NCBI GenBank assembly: GCA_001724275.1
Contig: MEDZ01000076.1
Location: 1 to 60,090 of the forward strand
Reading direction: 5' to 3'
Source: Gemmatimonadetes bacterium SCN 70-22
GTDB lineage: Bacteria; Gemmatimonadota; Gemmatimonadetes; Gemmatimonadales; Gemmatimonadaceae
Length of the DNA: 60,090 nt
In this document: positions 27,513 through 35,781 of the stretch, one piece after another
Numbering within the stretch: the first letter of the stretch is position 1
How the letters are laid out: each line of letters starts with the position of its first letter
Notes under the pieces: generated by a model
What the model saw: only the letters and a program-made list of their open reading frames with translations
Database searches by the model: none
What the model was told of the DNA's origin: nothing
Made by a program: the position numbers and the translations under genes

Positions 27513-28364
27513 ATGATCTACGTCCTGCTCCCAGCCTACAACGAGGAAGACGCCATCCGGCCGCTGGTCGAGAAGATCGGCAAGGCGATGGCGAAGCTGC
27601 AGGCCGACTATCAGGTCGTCGTCGTGAATGACGGGAGTCGGGACCGCACGCTCGAACGCTGCCTCGAATTGGCGCGGCACCATCCCCTCCACGTCATTTC
27701 CCACAAGCTCAATCGCGGCCTTGGCGAGACCATCCGCGACGGGATGGAATACATCGCCGAAGTGGGGAGCCGCAGCGACATCGTCGTGCGCATGGATTGC
27801 GACGATACACACGATCCGGAGTACATCATCGGCATGGTGGAGAAGCTCCGGGACGGGTGGGAGGTCGTGATCGCCTCGCGCTACGCGCCGGGCGGAGGCC
27901 AGATCGGAGTTGACTGGTACCGGCGAACCATCAGCCGCTGCGCAAACCTGCTGATGAAGACCTGCTTCCCGATGCGCGATATCTGGGAGTACACCAGCGG
28001 ATTTCGCGCCTACCGTGTCGCATTGATCAAGGATGCGATCGCGATCTTCGGCAATCAGTTCATCGACCTCAAGGGGATGGGGTTCACCGGGACGGTGGAG
28101 AAGCTGGTGAAGTGCCGCATGCTCGGGGCGCGCGTCACCGAGCACGGCTTTGTCCTGCGCTATGACCAGAAGGTGGGACCAAGCAAGGTCATTACCTCGC
28201 TGACGACGCTGGGCTACCTGATGGTGATCGCGAAGTACATCGTGTACTGGGGCGACGTCGGGGCGCGTTGGAAGCTCGAGAGCGCGGAGCGCCAACGGGT
28301 GGCGTACGACGAGCGCGGAATGCCTCGCGAGACCGTGGAGCTGAAGAGCGCATGTGTGGCATAG
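27513..28364 (+). CDS. Family 2 glycosyltransferase (polyprenyl-phosphate type)
   Basis: 283 residues. ATG at 27513 starts directly at IYVLLPAYNEEDAIRPLV. The core has VVVVNDGSRDRTLERC, and the metal site is RMDCDDTHDPEYI. SRYAPGGGQIGVDWYRRTIS and YTSGFRAYRVALI are hallmarks of DPM1-like enzymes. Upstream in-frame sequence is shadow of the previous gene. It overlaps the asparagine synthetase start by 13 bases. Confidence 0.88.
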   Translation: MIYVLLPAYNEEDAIRPLVEKIGKAMAKLQADYQVVVVNDGSRDRTLERCLELARHHPLHVISHKLNRGLGETIRDGMEYIAEVGSRSDIVVRMDCDDTHDPEYIIGMVEKLRDGWEVVIASRYAPGGGQIGVDWYRRTISRCANLLMKTCFPMRDIWEYTSGFRAYRVALIKDAIAIFGNQFIDLKGMGFTGTVEKLVKCRMLGARVTEHGFVLRYDQKVGPSKVITSLTTLGYLMVIAKYIVYWGDVGARWKLESAERQRVAYDERGMPRETVELKSACVA

Positions 28365-30289
28365 CCGGGATCGTTTCGCATGACCTCGGAGCTGCGCCCG
28401 ACTCCGAAATGCTCGGAGCGATGCTCGACGCCATCGCCCACCGCGGTCCGGACGGCGAGGGAATGCACCTCGACGGGCCGGCGGCACTGGGGCACAAGCG
28501 GCTCGCCATCATCGACCTCGAGACAGGGCGGCAGCCCATGTCCAACGAGGACGGCTCCATCTGGATCACCTTCAACGGCGAGATCTACAACTACGTGGAG
28601 CTGCGCCGCGAACTGGCGCGGCACCATCAGTTCCGCACGCATAGCGACACGGAGGTCATCCTCCACCTGTACGAGGAGCTGGGCGAGCGCTGCCTGGAGC
28701 GGCTGAACGGGATGTTCGCGTTCGCTATCTGGGACAGCCGCCGCCAGCGGCTGTTCGCGGCGCGCGACCGCATCGGGATCAAGCCGTTCTACTGGGCCAT
28801 GACCGACCGGGCCCTCCTCTTCGCCAGCGAGCCCAAGGCGCTCCTGGCCACCGGCATGGTGAGCGCCGAGCCCGACAGCGTCGGACTCGAGGAGTACCTG
28901 ACCTTCCAGTTCTGCCTGGGCGAGCGCACGCTCTTCCGCGACATCCGCAAGCTGGAACCGGGGCACTACCTCACGTTCCGTCCCGGACGCGATCGCGCAC
29001 CTGCCGATGTCTGCTATTGGGACTACAACTACGAGCTCGACTTCCACCATACCGAGGACTACTACCGCGAGCAGCTGGTCGCCGTCCTGAACGATGCCAT
29101 CCGCTTGCAGCTTCGCAGCGACGTCCCGGTGGGAGCCCACTGCTCCGGCGGCATCGACTCGTCCACCGTCGTCTCGCTGGCCGCCCGTCACTATCCGCAC
29201 ACCTTCAAGACGTTCACCGGAGCCTTCCGCGAGGGACCGCAGTACGACGAGACGCGCTATGCGCGGGCAGTGGCCGAGAACGTGAACGCCCACTACCACG
29301 AGGTGTGGCCCTCGGCACGGGAGTTCGCCGACACCCTCCCGTGGCTCATCTACATGATGGACGAGCCAGCGGCGGGCCCTGGCCTCTTCCCGCAGTACGC
29401 CGTCTCGAAGCTCGCGCGCGACCATGTGAAGGTCGTGCTCGGTGGCCAGGGAGGCGACGAGCTGTTCGGCGGCTATGCGCGCTACCTCGTCGCATACCTC
29501 GAGCAGGCGCTCAAGGGCGCGATCTACGGGACCGGGAGCGACCCGCGCTACGTGGTCACCTGGGACTCCATCGAGCCGTCACTGGGGATGCTGAAGCAGT
29601 ACCGGCCGATGCTCCAGGGCTTCTTCAAGGACGGGTTGTTCGAGGAGATGGATCGGCGCTACTTCCGCCTCGTCTCGCGCATCGAGGATGCCGAGTCGCT
29701 CATCAGCGGCGACGTCTGGGGACCCACCGCGCACGATCGGATGTTCCAGTCGTACGCCCAGATCTTCAACAACCCCTCGACCAAGTCGTACTTCAACAAG
29801 ATGACGAACTTCGACCTCAAGACGCTCCTGCCGGCGTTGCTCCAGGTCGAGGATCGCACCAGCATGTCGGTCTCGCTCGAGTCGCGCGTCCCGCTGCTGG
29901 ATCACCGCATCGCCGAGTTGGTCACGCGCATGCCGCCCGCCATGCGCTTCAAGGGAGGCGATTCCAAGCGCATCTTCCGCGAGGCCGTCCAGCCCTTCAT
30001 CCCCGACGTCGTCTTCTCGCGCCGCGACAAGATGGGCTTCCCGGTCCCGCTCACCGAGTGGCTCCACGGTCCCATTCGTGAATTCGTGGGCGACGTGCTG
30101 CTCAGCGACCGTGCGCGCCAGCGGGGCGTGTATCGCATAGGGGGGGTGGAACGGCTGCTCGCAGGAGAGGCCGCGTTCGGGCGGCAGTTGTGGGGGCTCC
30201 TGTCGCTCGAGCTCTGGTTCCGGGCCTTCGTGGATGGCGAGCAGCTCCCGCGCCGGCGCCTGGGGAGCGCCGCAGCCGTCGTCTCGTGA
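28352..30289 (+). CDS. asnB: Asparagine synthetase (glutamine-hydrolysing)
   Basis: 645 residues, usual for AsnB. MCGIAGIVSHD exposes the catalytic Cys2 of the glutaminase domain, and FNGEIYNYVELR and RGPDGEG are conserved glutaminase segments. The synthetase domain has the ATP pyrophosphatase loop SGGIDSS (about 265-271) and GGQGGDELFGGYARY. In polysaccharide operons such proteins often amidate sugar acids or other carboxylates and need not make free asparagine. Because it keeps Cys2 it is distinct from the lasso cyclase at 32960-34861. Confidence 0.92.
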   Translation: MCGIAGIVSHDLGAAPDSEMLGAMLDAIAHRGPDGEGMHLDGPAALGHKRLAIIDLETGRQPMSNEDGSIWITFNGEIYNYVELRRELARHHQFRTHSDTEVILHLYEELGERCLERLNGMFAFAIWDSRRQRLFAARDRIGIKPFYWAMTDRALLFASEPKALLATGMVSAEPDSVGLEEYLTFQFCLGERTLFRDIRKLEPGHYLTFRPGRDRAPADVCYWDYNYELDFHHTEDYYREQLVAVLNDAIRLQLRSDVPVGAHCSGGIDSSTVVSLAARHYPHTFKTFTGAFREGPQYDETRYARAVAENVNAHYHEVWPSAREFADTLPWLIYMMDEPAAGPGLFPQYAVSKLARDHVKVVLGGQGGDELFGGYARYLVAYLEQALKGAIYGTGSDPRYVVTWDSIEPSLGMLKQYRPMLQGFFKDGLFEEMDRRYFRLVSRIEDAESLISGDVWGPTAHDRMFQSYAQIFNNPSTKSYFNKMTNFDLKTLLPALLQVEDRTSMSVSLESRVPLLDHRIAELVTRMPPAMRFKGGDSKRIFREAVQPFIPDVVFSRRDKMGFPVPLTEWLHGPIREFVGDVLLSDRARQRGVYRIGGVERLLAGEAAFGRQLWGLLSLELWFRAFVDGEQLPRRRLGSAAAVVS

Positions 30290-30398
30290 GCCCGATTGGT
30301 CCGACTTCAGACCGGTGCGCTCCCACCGGGGCGCACAAGTCCAGTGCCGGCATCAGGCAGTGCACGGCCGCCCTCCCGCTGGCTGCCGGAGGTGCGCC
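30290..30398. other. Short gap with an imperfect hairpin
   Basis: The gap holds an inverted repeat, GTGCGCTCCC-ACCG-GGGCGCAC (30315-30336, one bulged T), with no T-tract. The following gene has a clear GGAGG at 30388-30392. Confidence 0.3.
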
Positions 30399-31379
30399 GT
30401 GGCGCTGTCGCTGACGGCCAGGCGGCGCGCGTGGTCGATTGGGCGTGCCGCGCTGGCGGTCGCACTGCTGACCCTGCTGGCGCGCGGAGGACTCATCGAG
30501 TGGCCCAAGTTGAAGGGGCTGGTGCTGCATTGGCCGTTGTCGCTCCTTGCCCTCGCCCTGTTGTTGCTGGGGCTGGCGATCGGGTCGTGGCGATTCTGCG
30601 TCCTCACCGCGGCGCGCGGCTTTCGCTTGACCCTCGCCAACTCGCTTCGCCTGACGCTGATGGGCAACGCCGCGAACTTCGTCCTGCCGACGATCGGGAG
30701 CGACCTGGTCCGCGTCTGGTTTGCGTCTGACGGGCACGCCGGGCACCGCACCGAGATCGCCACAATCTGCCTCCTGGATCGCGTGCTCGGCCTGATGGGA
30801 CTGCTCCTCCTCCCCGTCGCCCTTGCGCCGTGCTTTCCCGGCATCGTGCGCACGAGCCCCGTCGTCCTTTCGATTCTCCTGGTCTCGGCGGCCGGCGCTG
30901 GCGCGCTGGCGGCGGCGATCCTGGTCGCCCTGTCGCGACGCGGGCTCGCGAGCGCCCCCGTCCGCTTCCTCCTCCGCACCTTCCCGCTCGGCGGATACCC
31001 CCGACGGGTCCTCGATACCATCCACGTGTACCGCCAGTACCCCGCCGCGCTCGTCTGGGGCGTCGTCTGGTCGGTCGTCTCGAACTTCTGCATGGCGGCC
31101 AGCATTGCCGCCCTGCAGCTGGCGGGAATTCCCGTGGCGGTCGCCATGCTCGGGGGATTCCTCGCCTCCCTCGCCTTCGTCCTCAACAACGTCCCCATCA
31201 CGCCGGGGGGGATCGGTTTCACCGAGGCGGCCGTGGCGTCGCTCTACGGTCATGCCGGCCTGGGCGGCGGGGCGGAAGTGATGCTGCAGATGCGCATCCT
31301 CCTCCTCGTGCTGGCGCCGGTCGGCGTGATGCTCTACTTCCGCGGCATGCGAGCGTACTTGACGCCGGCGCGCGCCTGA
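30399..31379 (+). CDS. YbhN/AglD-like integral membrane protein (LPG synthase TM family)
   Basis: 326 residues from the GTG at 30399, which has a textbook GGAGG 6 bases upstream; longer in-frame extension is rejected for that reason. About eight helices carry family segments LMGNAANFVLPTIGSDLVRVW, LLDRVLGLMGLLLLP and NNVPITPGGIGFTEAAVASLYG. Members are candidate flippases for lipid-linked sugars. It is a paralogue of the protein at 11786-12796, with the same motif order but low apparent identity. It lies between asnB and the UDP-GlcNAc 2-epimerase gene. Confidence 0.83.
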   Translation: MALSLTARRRAWSIGRAALAVALLTLLARGGLIEWPKLKGLVLHWPLSLLALALLLLGLAIGSWRFCVLTAARGFRLTLANSLRLTLMGNAANFVLPTIGSDLVRVWFASDGHAGHRTEIATICLLDRVLGLMGLLLLPVALAPCFPGIVRTSPVVLSILLVSAAGAGALAAAILVALSRRGLASAPVRFLLRTFPLGGYPRRVLDTIHVYRQYPAALVWGVVWSVVSNFCMAASIAALQLAGIPVAVAMLGGFLASLAFVLNNVPITPGGIGFTEAAVASLYGHAGLGGGAEVMLQMRILLLVLAPVGVMLYFRGMRAYLTPARA

Positions 31380-31394
31380 CGTCCCACCCCCCGG

Positions 31395-32474
31395 ATGAAG
31401 CGCCCCCGCATGAAGGTCCTGACCGTCGTCGGTGCCCGCCCGCAGTTCATCAAGGCCTGGCCGGTGGGACGCGCCCTCCGCGAAGCCGGAATCGACGAGC
31501 ACCTCGTCCACACGGGGCAGCACTACGACGAACGGATGTCGCAGGTGTTCTTCGAGGAAATGGGGATCCGCCGCCCGGACCAGAACCTCGACGTCGGCAG
31601 CGCCTCGCACGGCATGCAGACCGGGCGCATGCTCGAGGCGCTGGAACGCGTCATGATCGACCAGCGTCCCGACTGGGCACTCGTTTACGGAGACACCAAC
31701 AGCACCCTGGCCGGCGCCCTGGCGGCGTGCAAGCTGGGGATCCCGATCGCCCACGTCGAGGCGGGGCTCCGGTCGTTCAATCGCAGCATGCCGGAGGAGC
31801 ACAACCGGGTCCTGACCGATCACTGCTCCGAGCTCCTCCTCTGCCCGACGCAAACGGCGGTGGACAACCTCGCACGAGAGGGGGTGACGCGGCGGGTGCA
31901 CCTGGTGGGCGACGTCATGTATGACGCCGTCCTCCACTTCGGCGCGATGGCGCGCGAGCGCTCGCGCATCCTCGAGGAATGCCGCGCGGGTGACGGCGGC
32001 TACTACCTCGCCACGATCCATCGCGCGTACAACACCGACGGCGGCGAGCGCCTGCTGGCCCTGCTGCGCGCCCTGGACGAGCTCGACGCGCCGGTCGTCC
32101 TCCCCCTCCACCCGCGGACGCGCGCTCGGCTCACGGAGCACGCTCCGCGCACCGCATTCTCGCGCCTTCGCCTGATCGATCCGGTCGGCTACCTGGACAT
32201 GCTGCGCCTCGAGCAGGGGGCGCGCGCCATCATCACCGACTCGGGTGGCGTCCAGAAGGAGGCGTACTTCTTCGGCGTCCCGTGCTTCACCCTGCGCCCG
32301 GAGACGGAGTGGGTCGAAACACTGGCCAGCGGGTGGAACACCCTGGTAGGTGACGACGCATCGGCACTCCGCCGCATCGTACCGGAATTCCGACGCCCGT
32401 CGACCCAGCAACCTCCGCTATATGGCACCGGAGACGCAGCCCAGCGAATCGCCGCGCTTCTGCTGGACCGATAG
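31395..32474 (+). CDS. wecB: UDP-N-acetylglucosamine 2-epimerase (non-hydrolysing)
   Basis: 359 residues, the normal WecB length. Conserved segments are all present: VVGARPQFIKAWPV near the N-terminus, HTGQHYDERMSQVFFEEMGI, VYGDTNSTLAGALAA, HVEAGLRSFNRSMPEEHNR and DSGGVQKEAYFFGVPC. It interconverts UDP-GlcNAc and UDP-ManNAc, a precursor of ManNAc or ManNAcA in surface polymers. ATG at 31395 is used; ATG at 31410 (MKVLTVVG) is equally plausible. It closes the plus-strand operon, and two hairpins follow. Confidence 0.95.
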   Translation: MKRPRMKVLTVVGARPQFIKAWPVGRALREAGIDEHLVHTGQHYDERMSQVFFEEMGIRRPDQNLDVGSASHGMQTGRMLEALERVMIDQRPDWALVYGDTNSTLAGALAACKLGIPIAHVEAGLRSFNRSMPEEHNRVLTDHCSELLLCPTQTAVDNLAREGVTRRVHLVGDVMYDAVLHFGAMARERSRILEECRAGDGGYYLATIHRAYNTDGGERLLALLRALDELDAPVVLPLHPRTRARLTEHAPRTAFSRLRLIDPVGYLDMLRLEQGARAIITDSGGVQKEAYFFGVPCFTLRPETEWVETLASGWNTLVGDDASALRRIVPEFRRPSTQQPPLYGTGDAAQRIAALLLDR

Positions 32475-32488
32475 CGCTCTGCAGCGAT

Positions 32489-32511
32489 CCGCGAGGTAGC
32501 GAGCTTCGCGG
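32489..32511 (+). terminator. Candidate terminator hairpin after wecB
   Basis: CCGCGA and TCGCGG form a 6-bp stem around an 11-base loop, starting 15 bases after the wecB stop. No T-run follows, so it could also be a simple 3'-end stabilising hairpin. Confidence 0.35.
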
Positions 32512-32575
32512 CACGCCGGGCGCATTTCGACCTGCACTACGCGGACTTCGAGCAGCGCGATGCCATGCAAGCACG

Positions 32576-32610
32576 ACAGCGCTGCCCCCTGTTTCAGGGA
32601 GCAGCGCTGT
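32576..32610. terminator. Strong symmetric hairpin between convergent wecB and lasso precursor genes
   Basis: ACAGCGCTGC (32576-32585) pairs perfectly with GCAGCGCTGT (32601-32610). After one mismatch CCCTG pairs with CAGGG around a TTT loop. This is the most stable hairpin noticed in the window. It lies about 75 bases past the precursor stop on the minus strand and 100 bases past wecB on the plus strand, so it can serve both. There is no T-tract on either side. Confidence 0.55.
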
Positions 32611-32684
32611 GTCAGTTGCACGTTAGATGGTCGTGAGACCAGCCGGGGCGAATCCGACCGACCTTTAGGACCTACCCAGACGAC

Positions 32685-32819
32685 TCAGGAGCAGCGAGCG
32701 CTGGGATCCGAAGTGCAGCCGTCGTTCCGCGTAGCCGCGCCGTCGAGCACGCCGTAGCGGCCCTGCAGCGTGATCTCGCGAAACGTTCCGAACTTGGTCA
32801 GTTCAGGAGACTTGTACAT
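32685..32819 (-). CDS. Lasso peptide precursor (A gene), 44 residues
   Basis: This short gene reads MYKSPELTKFG at its start and ARCS at its end. The leader has the exact spacing of lasso leaders: Tyr2, Pro5, Leu7, Gly11 and Thr17 (Y-x2-P-x-L-x3-G-x5-T). Thr at position -2 predicts cleavage after Leu18, giving a 26-residue core starting QGRYGVLDG. Cleavage one residue later would give a Gly-first core. Asp26 is the only acidic residue in ring range (position 8 or 7), so the isopeptide should form there. Cys35 and Cys43 in the tail could form a disulfide. The last residue is Ser44, matching the target of paeninodin-type kinases. A GGGAGG lies 10 bases before the ATG. The cyclase and kinase genes are just upstream on the same strand. 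Confidence 0.88.
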   Translation of the reverse strand: MYKSPELTKFGTFREITLQGRYGVLDGAATRNDGCTSDPSARCS

Positions 32820-32829
32820 GTAGATAGAT

Positions 32830-32835
32830 CCTCCC
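32830..32835 (-). promoter_or_regulatory. Strong ribosome binding site of the lasso precursor
   Basis: GGGAGG on the minus strand, 10 bases before the ATG at 32819. It is one of the best Shine-Dalgarno matches in the window and decides the start of the short gene. Confidence 0.8.
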
Positions 32836-32884
32836 TAAGACTCCGGGCACTGGCCCCGGCACCATGCGATCCCCTGTGACCGCA

Positions 32885-32914
32885 ATTCTAAGACACCTCG
32901 ATCGTTCAAGGCAA
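32885..32914 (-). promoter_or_regulatory. Sigma-70-like promoter for the lasso precursor gene
   Basis: On the minus strand, TTGCCT (32914-32909, 4 of 6 to consensus) and TAGAAT (32890-32885, 5 of 6) are separated by 18 bases. Transcription would begin near 32878, leaving an untranslated leader of about 60 bases before the precursor ATG. It lies between the cyclase stop and the precursor, so the precursor can be expressed independently of the enzyme genes. Confidence 0.6.
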
Positions 32915-32959
32915 GGGCAACTTCCTCCGCTCCCTCCCGGGAAACCCTTGCACCGCGCC

Positions 32960-34861
32960 CTACTCGGTCGATCGGAGCCACCACTCGGCCTGCAGCGCCG
33001 TCAGCAGCGCATGGGCCCGCTCGAGATCGTCCGACCTTCCAGCCAGGTAACTGTCGACCTCCTCCAACAACTTACGGTGGTCTACGACTCCGAGGTCCGC
33101 GAGAAGCATGCCAGCCCCGAATCCCTCCCGTCCCTCGCGCAGGTGCGCACGAAGCGTCCGGCCCAGGTACGTCACCGGTGTCCCCGTACGCTCCGCCCGC
33201 GGCGCGACGACCTCATCAGGGAGCAGACCCCGCATCGAATATCGCAGCAGGTGCTTGTTCTGTCTCCCGGAATTGCTTTCCCAGCGCGGGCGCGTGGCGG
33301 CAAACCGGACAATCCGGTTGTCGAGGAGGGGGGTCCGCAACTCTACACCCTCCCCCTGACAAATCGCGAACACCAACGCCGTGATGCGCTCGGGGTACGA
33401 GGCCCGCAGAAACCACGTGCGTCCCAGCGCCGAGAGCCCCTCGCCCCGCCGCCGCGGCCAGTCGATGCGCCGACGCGCCAGGAGGTCGCGACTTCGCCGC
33501 AACGGATCGGCAATCCATGCCGGGGGGTGACGCACATGATGGTCGCTCAGCGGGCGTCCGCCACGCACCCACGCCAGCGCGGCAAGAATTGCCGGGGACA
33601 GATTTGGCTGTACCGCGGTCTTGAAGACACGGTACGGCGTCACTCGGCCGAGCAGCACCTTCCACTCCCGGCGGAACTCGAGCAGCCGTCCTTGGCGAAG
33701 GAGGTCGGCGAGGAATACGGGAGAGGTCGAGAACCAGGGGTCGCCGCCGTTGCCGTTCAGGGCGACGTGCGCCCCTTCATGGCGACACCCACGCGCCAGC
33801 GCTCGGTTCCACAGCTCGTACGAATGGTAGATCGGTTCGTCGCGACGGCGGGCCCGGGCAAGCGACGGTTCGAAGTCCGGAACATCGCCGATCGGGATGA
33901 AATGTGGCTCCGCCCCCCAACGCCGCGTGGTCGCCTCGATCAGCTCGTCCTCGCGTCCGGGGTCGCCGGCCGGATGAGAGAATGACACCGACCGTAGCGC
34001 GGCCCCACTTCCTCCGCTCCCCAGCCGCCAATTTCCCGCGGCATAGATCGCCGGGGAATCGTAGCCGCCGCTCAGCATGACGGCGGTCCCACGCGGTAGA
34101 TCGGTTCGCTCCGCCACGGCTTCCGCGAGCAGGCGGCGCAGTTCCTCGGCTCCTTCCTCGAACGGTACGCCCGAGTCTTGCTCGAAGACCGGTACCTCCC
34201 ACCACCGCCGGACGGAACCCTTGCGCTCCGCGCTCCACTGCAACGCATGCCCACTCGGAATGCGATGGATGGCCGTGCAGGCCGTCTCTGTCGGAACGGC
34301 GAGGTCGATGTCTGCCGCATCTTCGCACAGCGCAATCACGTTCCACCCGTGCGGACAGCCGGGGACTGCGCGCACCTGGCGCAGCCTGGTCGCCACGGCA
34401 ATGCCACTGCCGATGTCGGCGTGAAACAGGGTGCGCGCTCCCGAGTGGTCTCGTGCCGCAAAGAGGACGTGCTCCTTCGCATCCCATGCGACGAAGGCGA
34501 ACTCCCCCTCCAGATGGTCGACGGCACGCCACTGCCACGCACGCACCGCAGCCAGGATCGCCGTCGCGGCCGGAGCCTCGCGGGAAAGCGGCGGCTCGGC
34601 CGCGCGCATCAGCGCGGCATTCAGCGCGTCACGATAGAACAAGGCCGCGTGGGCGATCACAGTGTAGCGGCCGTCAGTGGCGACCCTATGCTCCGCGCGC
34701 TCGTCCCACGCCGGTGACGCAACTCCGAGAACGACATCGGGAGCGGGACGGTGGAGGGCCACGGTCGCATCGTCCGCCATGCCAGCTGGAGCAAGCAGCG
34801 CGCGCACCCCATGGTCGTCGAGCGCGGCCGGGGCGCCCACGAGGGCGAGCAGCGACGTCAC
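32960..34861 (-). CDS. Lasso peptide macrolactam synthetase (C protein, asparagine-synthetase-like)
   Basis: 633 residues starting at a GTG that overlaps the kinase stop. Overall it follows AsnB, but the N-terminus is VTSLLALVG with no Cys at position 2, so the glutaminase site is lost, as in lasso cyclases. The ATP pyrophosphatase loop is intact as SGGYDSP (about 264-270), and NGNGGDPWFSTSPVFLADLLRQG is characteristic of lasso C proteins. The enzyme adenylates the side chain of an Asp or Glu in the core and closes the ring with the N-terminal amine. The precursor gene lies 140 bases downstream on the same strand. Confidence 0.88.
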   Translation of the reverse strand: MTSLLALVGAPAALDDHGVRALLAPAGMADDATVALHRPAPDVVLGVASPAWDERAEHRVATDGRYTVIAHAALFYRDALNAALMRAAEPPLSREAPAATAILAAVRAWQWRAVDHLEGEFAFVAWDAKEHVLFAARDHSGARTLFHADIGSGIAVATRLRQVRAVPGCPHGWNVIALCEDAADIDLAVPTETACTAIHRIPSGHALQWSAERKGSVRRWWEVPVFEQDSGVPFEEGAEELRRLLAEAVAERTDLPRGTAVMLSGGYDSPAIYAAGNWRLGSGGSGAALRSVSFSHPAGDPGREDELIEATTRRWGAEPHFIPIGDVPDFEPSLARARRRDEPIYHSYELWNRALARGCRHEGAHVALNGNGGDPWFSTSPVFLADLLRQGRLLEFRREWKVLLGRVTPYRVFKTAVQPNLSPAILAALAWVRGGRPLSDHHVRHPPAWIADPLRRSRDLLARRRIDWPRRRGEGLSALGRTWFLRASYPERITALVFAICQGEGVELRTPLLDNRIVRFAATRPRWESNSGRQNKHLLRYSMRGLLPDEVVAPRAERTGTPVTYLGRTLRAHLREGREGFGAGMLLADLGVVDHRKLLEEVDSYLAGRSDDLERAHALLTALQAEWWLRSTE

Positions 34862-35781
34862 GAATGCCAGCCGACGATGGTCCTGGCCACCGATTCGACG
34901 GACTCGAGGGTGCGCGCCACCTCGAGCCGGTACACCGGAACGTGCGACGCCAGTGTCGCACAGCGGTCGAAGACGCGGATCGACTCGACGCCGCCCATGA
35001 GTACCCCGAGCTTGGAATGCGTCATCAGCGTGACGGTGGCCAGCGCCGCGGGAAGCACGGTGCGCTGTACGAGCGGCGCCCCGGCTCTTCCCTCGACCGG
35101 GATCAGCTCGTACAAAGCGGCAAGGGGGACAGGGTCGTGCTGCACCAGGTCAGCGGGGAGCGCGTCGAAGGTGCGTTTCTGGCTGAGGCCCACGCGCCAG
35201 TCCCCCAGCGTTCCGAAACGCTCGGCGGCATCGCTCCACAGTCGCACCGAGTGCACCCCGGGCCGCGCGATCGCCTCCCTCGGATCGACTGGCAGCGTGT
35301 CGTCGGTGAGGAGCCGTGCTCCGAGCGAGGCGAGTGTCAGCGCCAGCGTCGACTTGCCCGAACCTTTCGGCGCAAGGAAGCCGATTCCGCTCCCGCCGAT
35401 GGCGACGCCGCTTCCGTGAAGGCACAGGAGACCCTGCTCGTGTGTGGCTACGGCGAGGACCCGGCCGAGGATGTCGATGCGGACGAGTTCCCGGTCGCTG
35501 TTCGCAACGGGATACCACGTGACCTCGGCTCCGGACGACGTAACGTCGAAGGTCCCCGTGTCGTCGAAGACGAGCCGAAGTCCACGTGGCGTCTGATGAA
35601 GTGCAGCCTCGATCCCGGTGGTCAGTTCGTCACGGCCGACGAGTGTGCAGGGCAGCTCCGGGGGCGGGGAGTCCTCGACGCAAAGCGTCCAGTCCGCCTC
35701 CGCGCCATCCTCGACGCTCCGGAGTTCCGGGAATGGGAAGGGAGCCGACAGGACGCCGCCGAAGACGCGATAGCGCAACAT
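34858..35781 (-). CDS. HPr-kinase-like protein, probable lasso peptide kinase
   Basis: About 307 residues from the ATG at 35781 (MLRYRVFGGVL); an ATG at 35835 would add 18 residues. The C-terminal half carries the P-loop APKGSGKST (about 138-146) followed by LGARLLTDDTLPVD, the arrangement of HPr kinase/phosphorylase. The HPr-binding loop region is otherwise divergent, and no HPr gene is near. Lasso clusters of the paeninodin type encode such a kinase, which phosphorylates the side chain of the C-terminal Ser of the precursor. The precursor here does end in Ser. The gene is translationally coupled to the cyclase. Confidence 0.8.
   Translation of the reverse strand: MLRYRVFGGVLSAPFPFPELRSVEDGAEADWTLCVEDSPPPELPCTLVGRDELTTGIEAALHQTPRGLRLVFDDTGTFDVTSSGAEVTWYPVANSDRELVRIDILGRVLAVATHEQGLLCLHGSGVAIGGSGIGFLAPKGSGKSTLALTLASLGARLLTDDTLPVDPREAIARPGVHSVRLWSDAAERFGTLGDWRVGLSQKRTFDALPADLVQHDPVPLAALYELIPVEGRAGAPLVQRTVLPAALATVTLMTHSKLGVLMGGVESIRVFDRCATLASHVPVYRLEVARTLESVESVARTIVGWHS

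Noticed and set aside
28352-30289. asnB considered as a second lasso cyclase (also 56618-58472)
   Set aside because: Both keep Cys2 and the full glutaminase domain and have no small precursor gene beside them, unlike the protein at 32960-34861.
32418-32621. 67-codon minus-strand frame starting MQLTQRCSLKQG near the hairpin, considered as a second small precursor
   Set aside because: It overlaps the wecB 3' end, has no ribosome binding site, and lacks any leader motif; its start lies inside the hairpin region.
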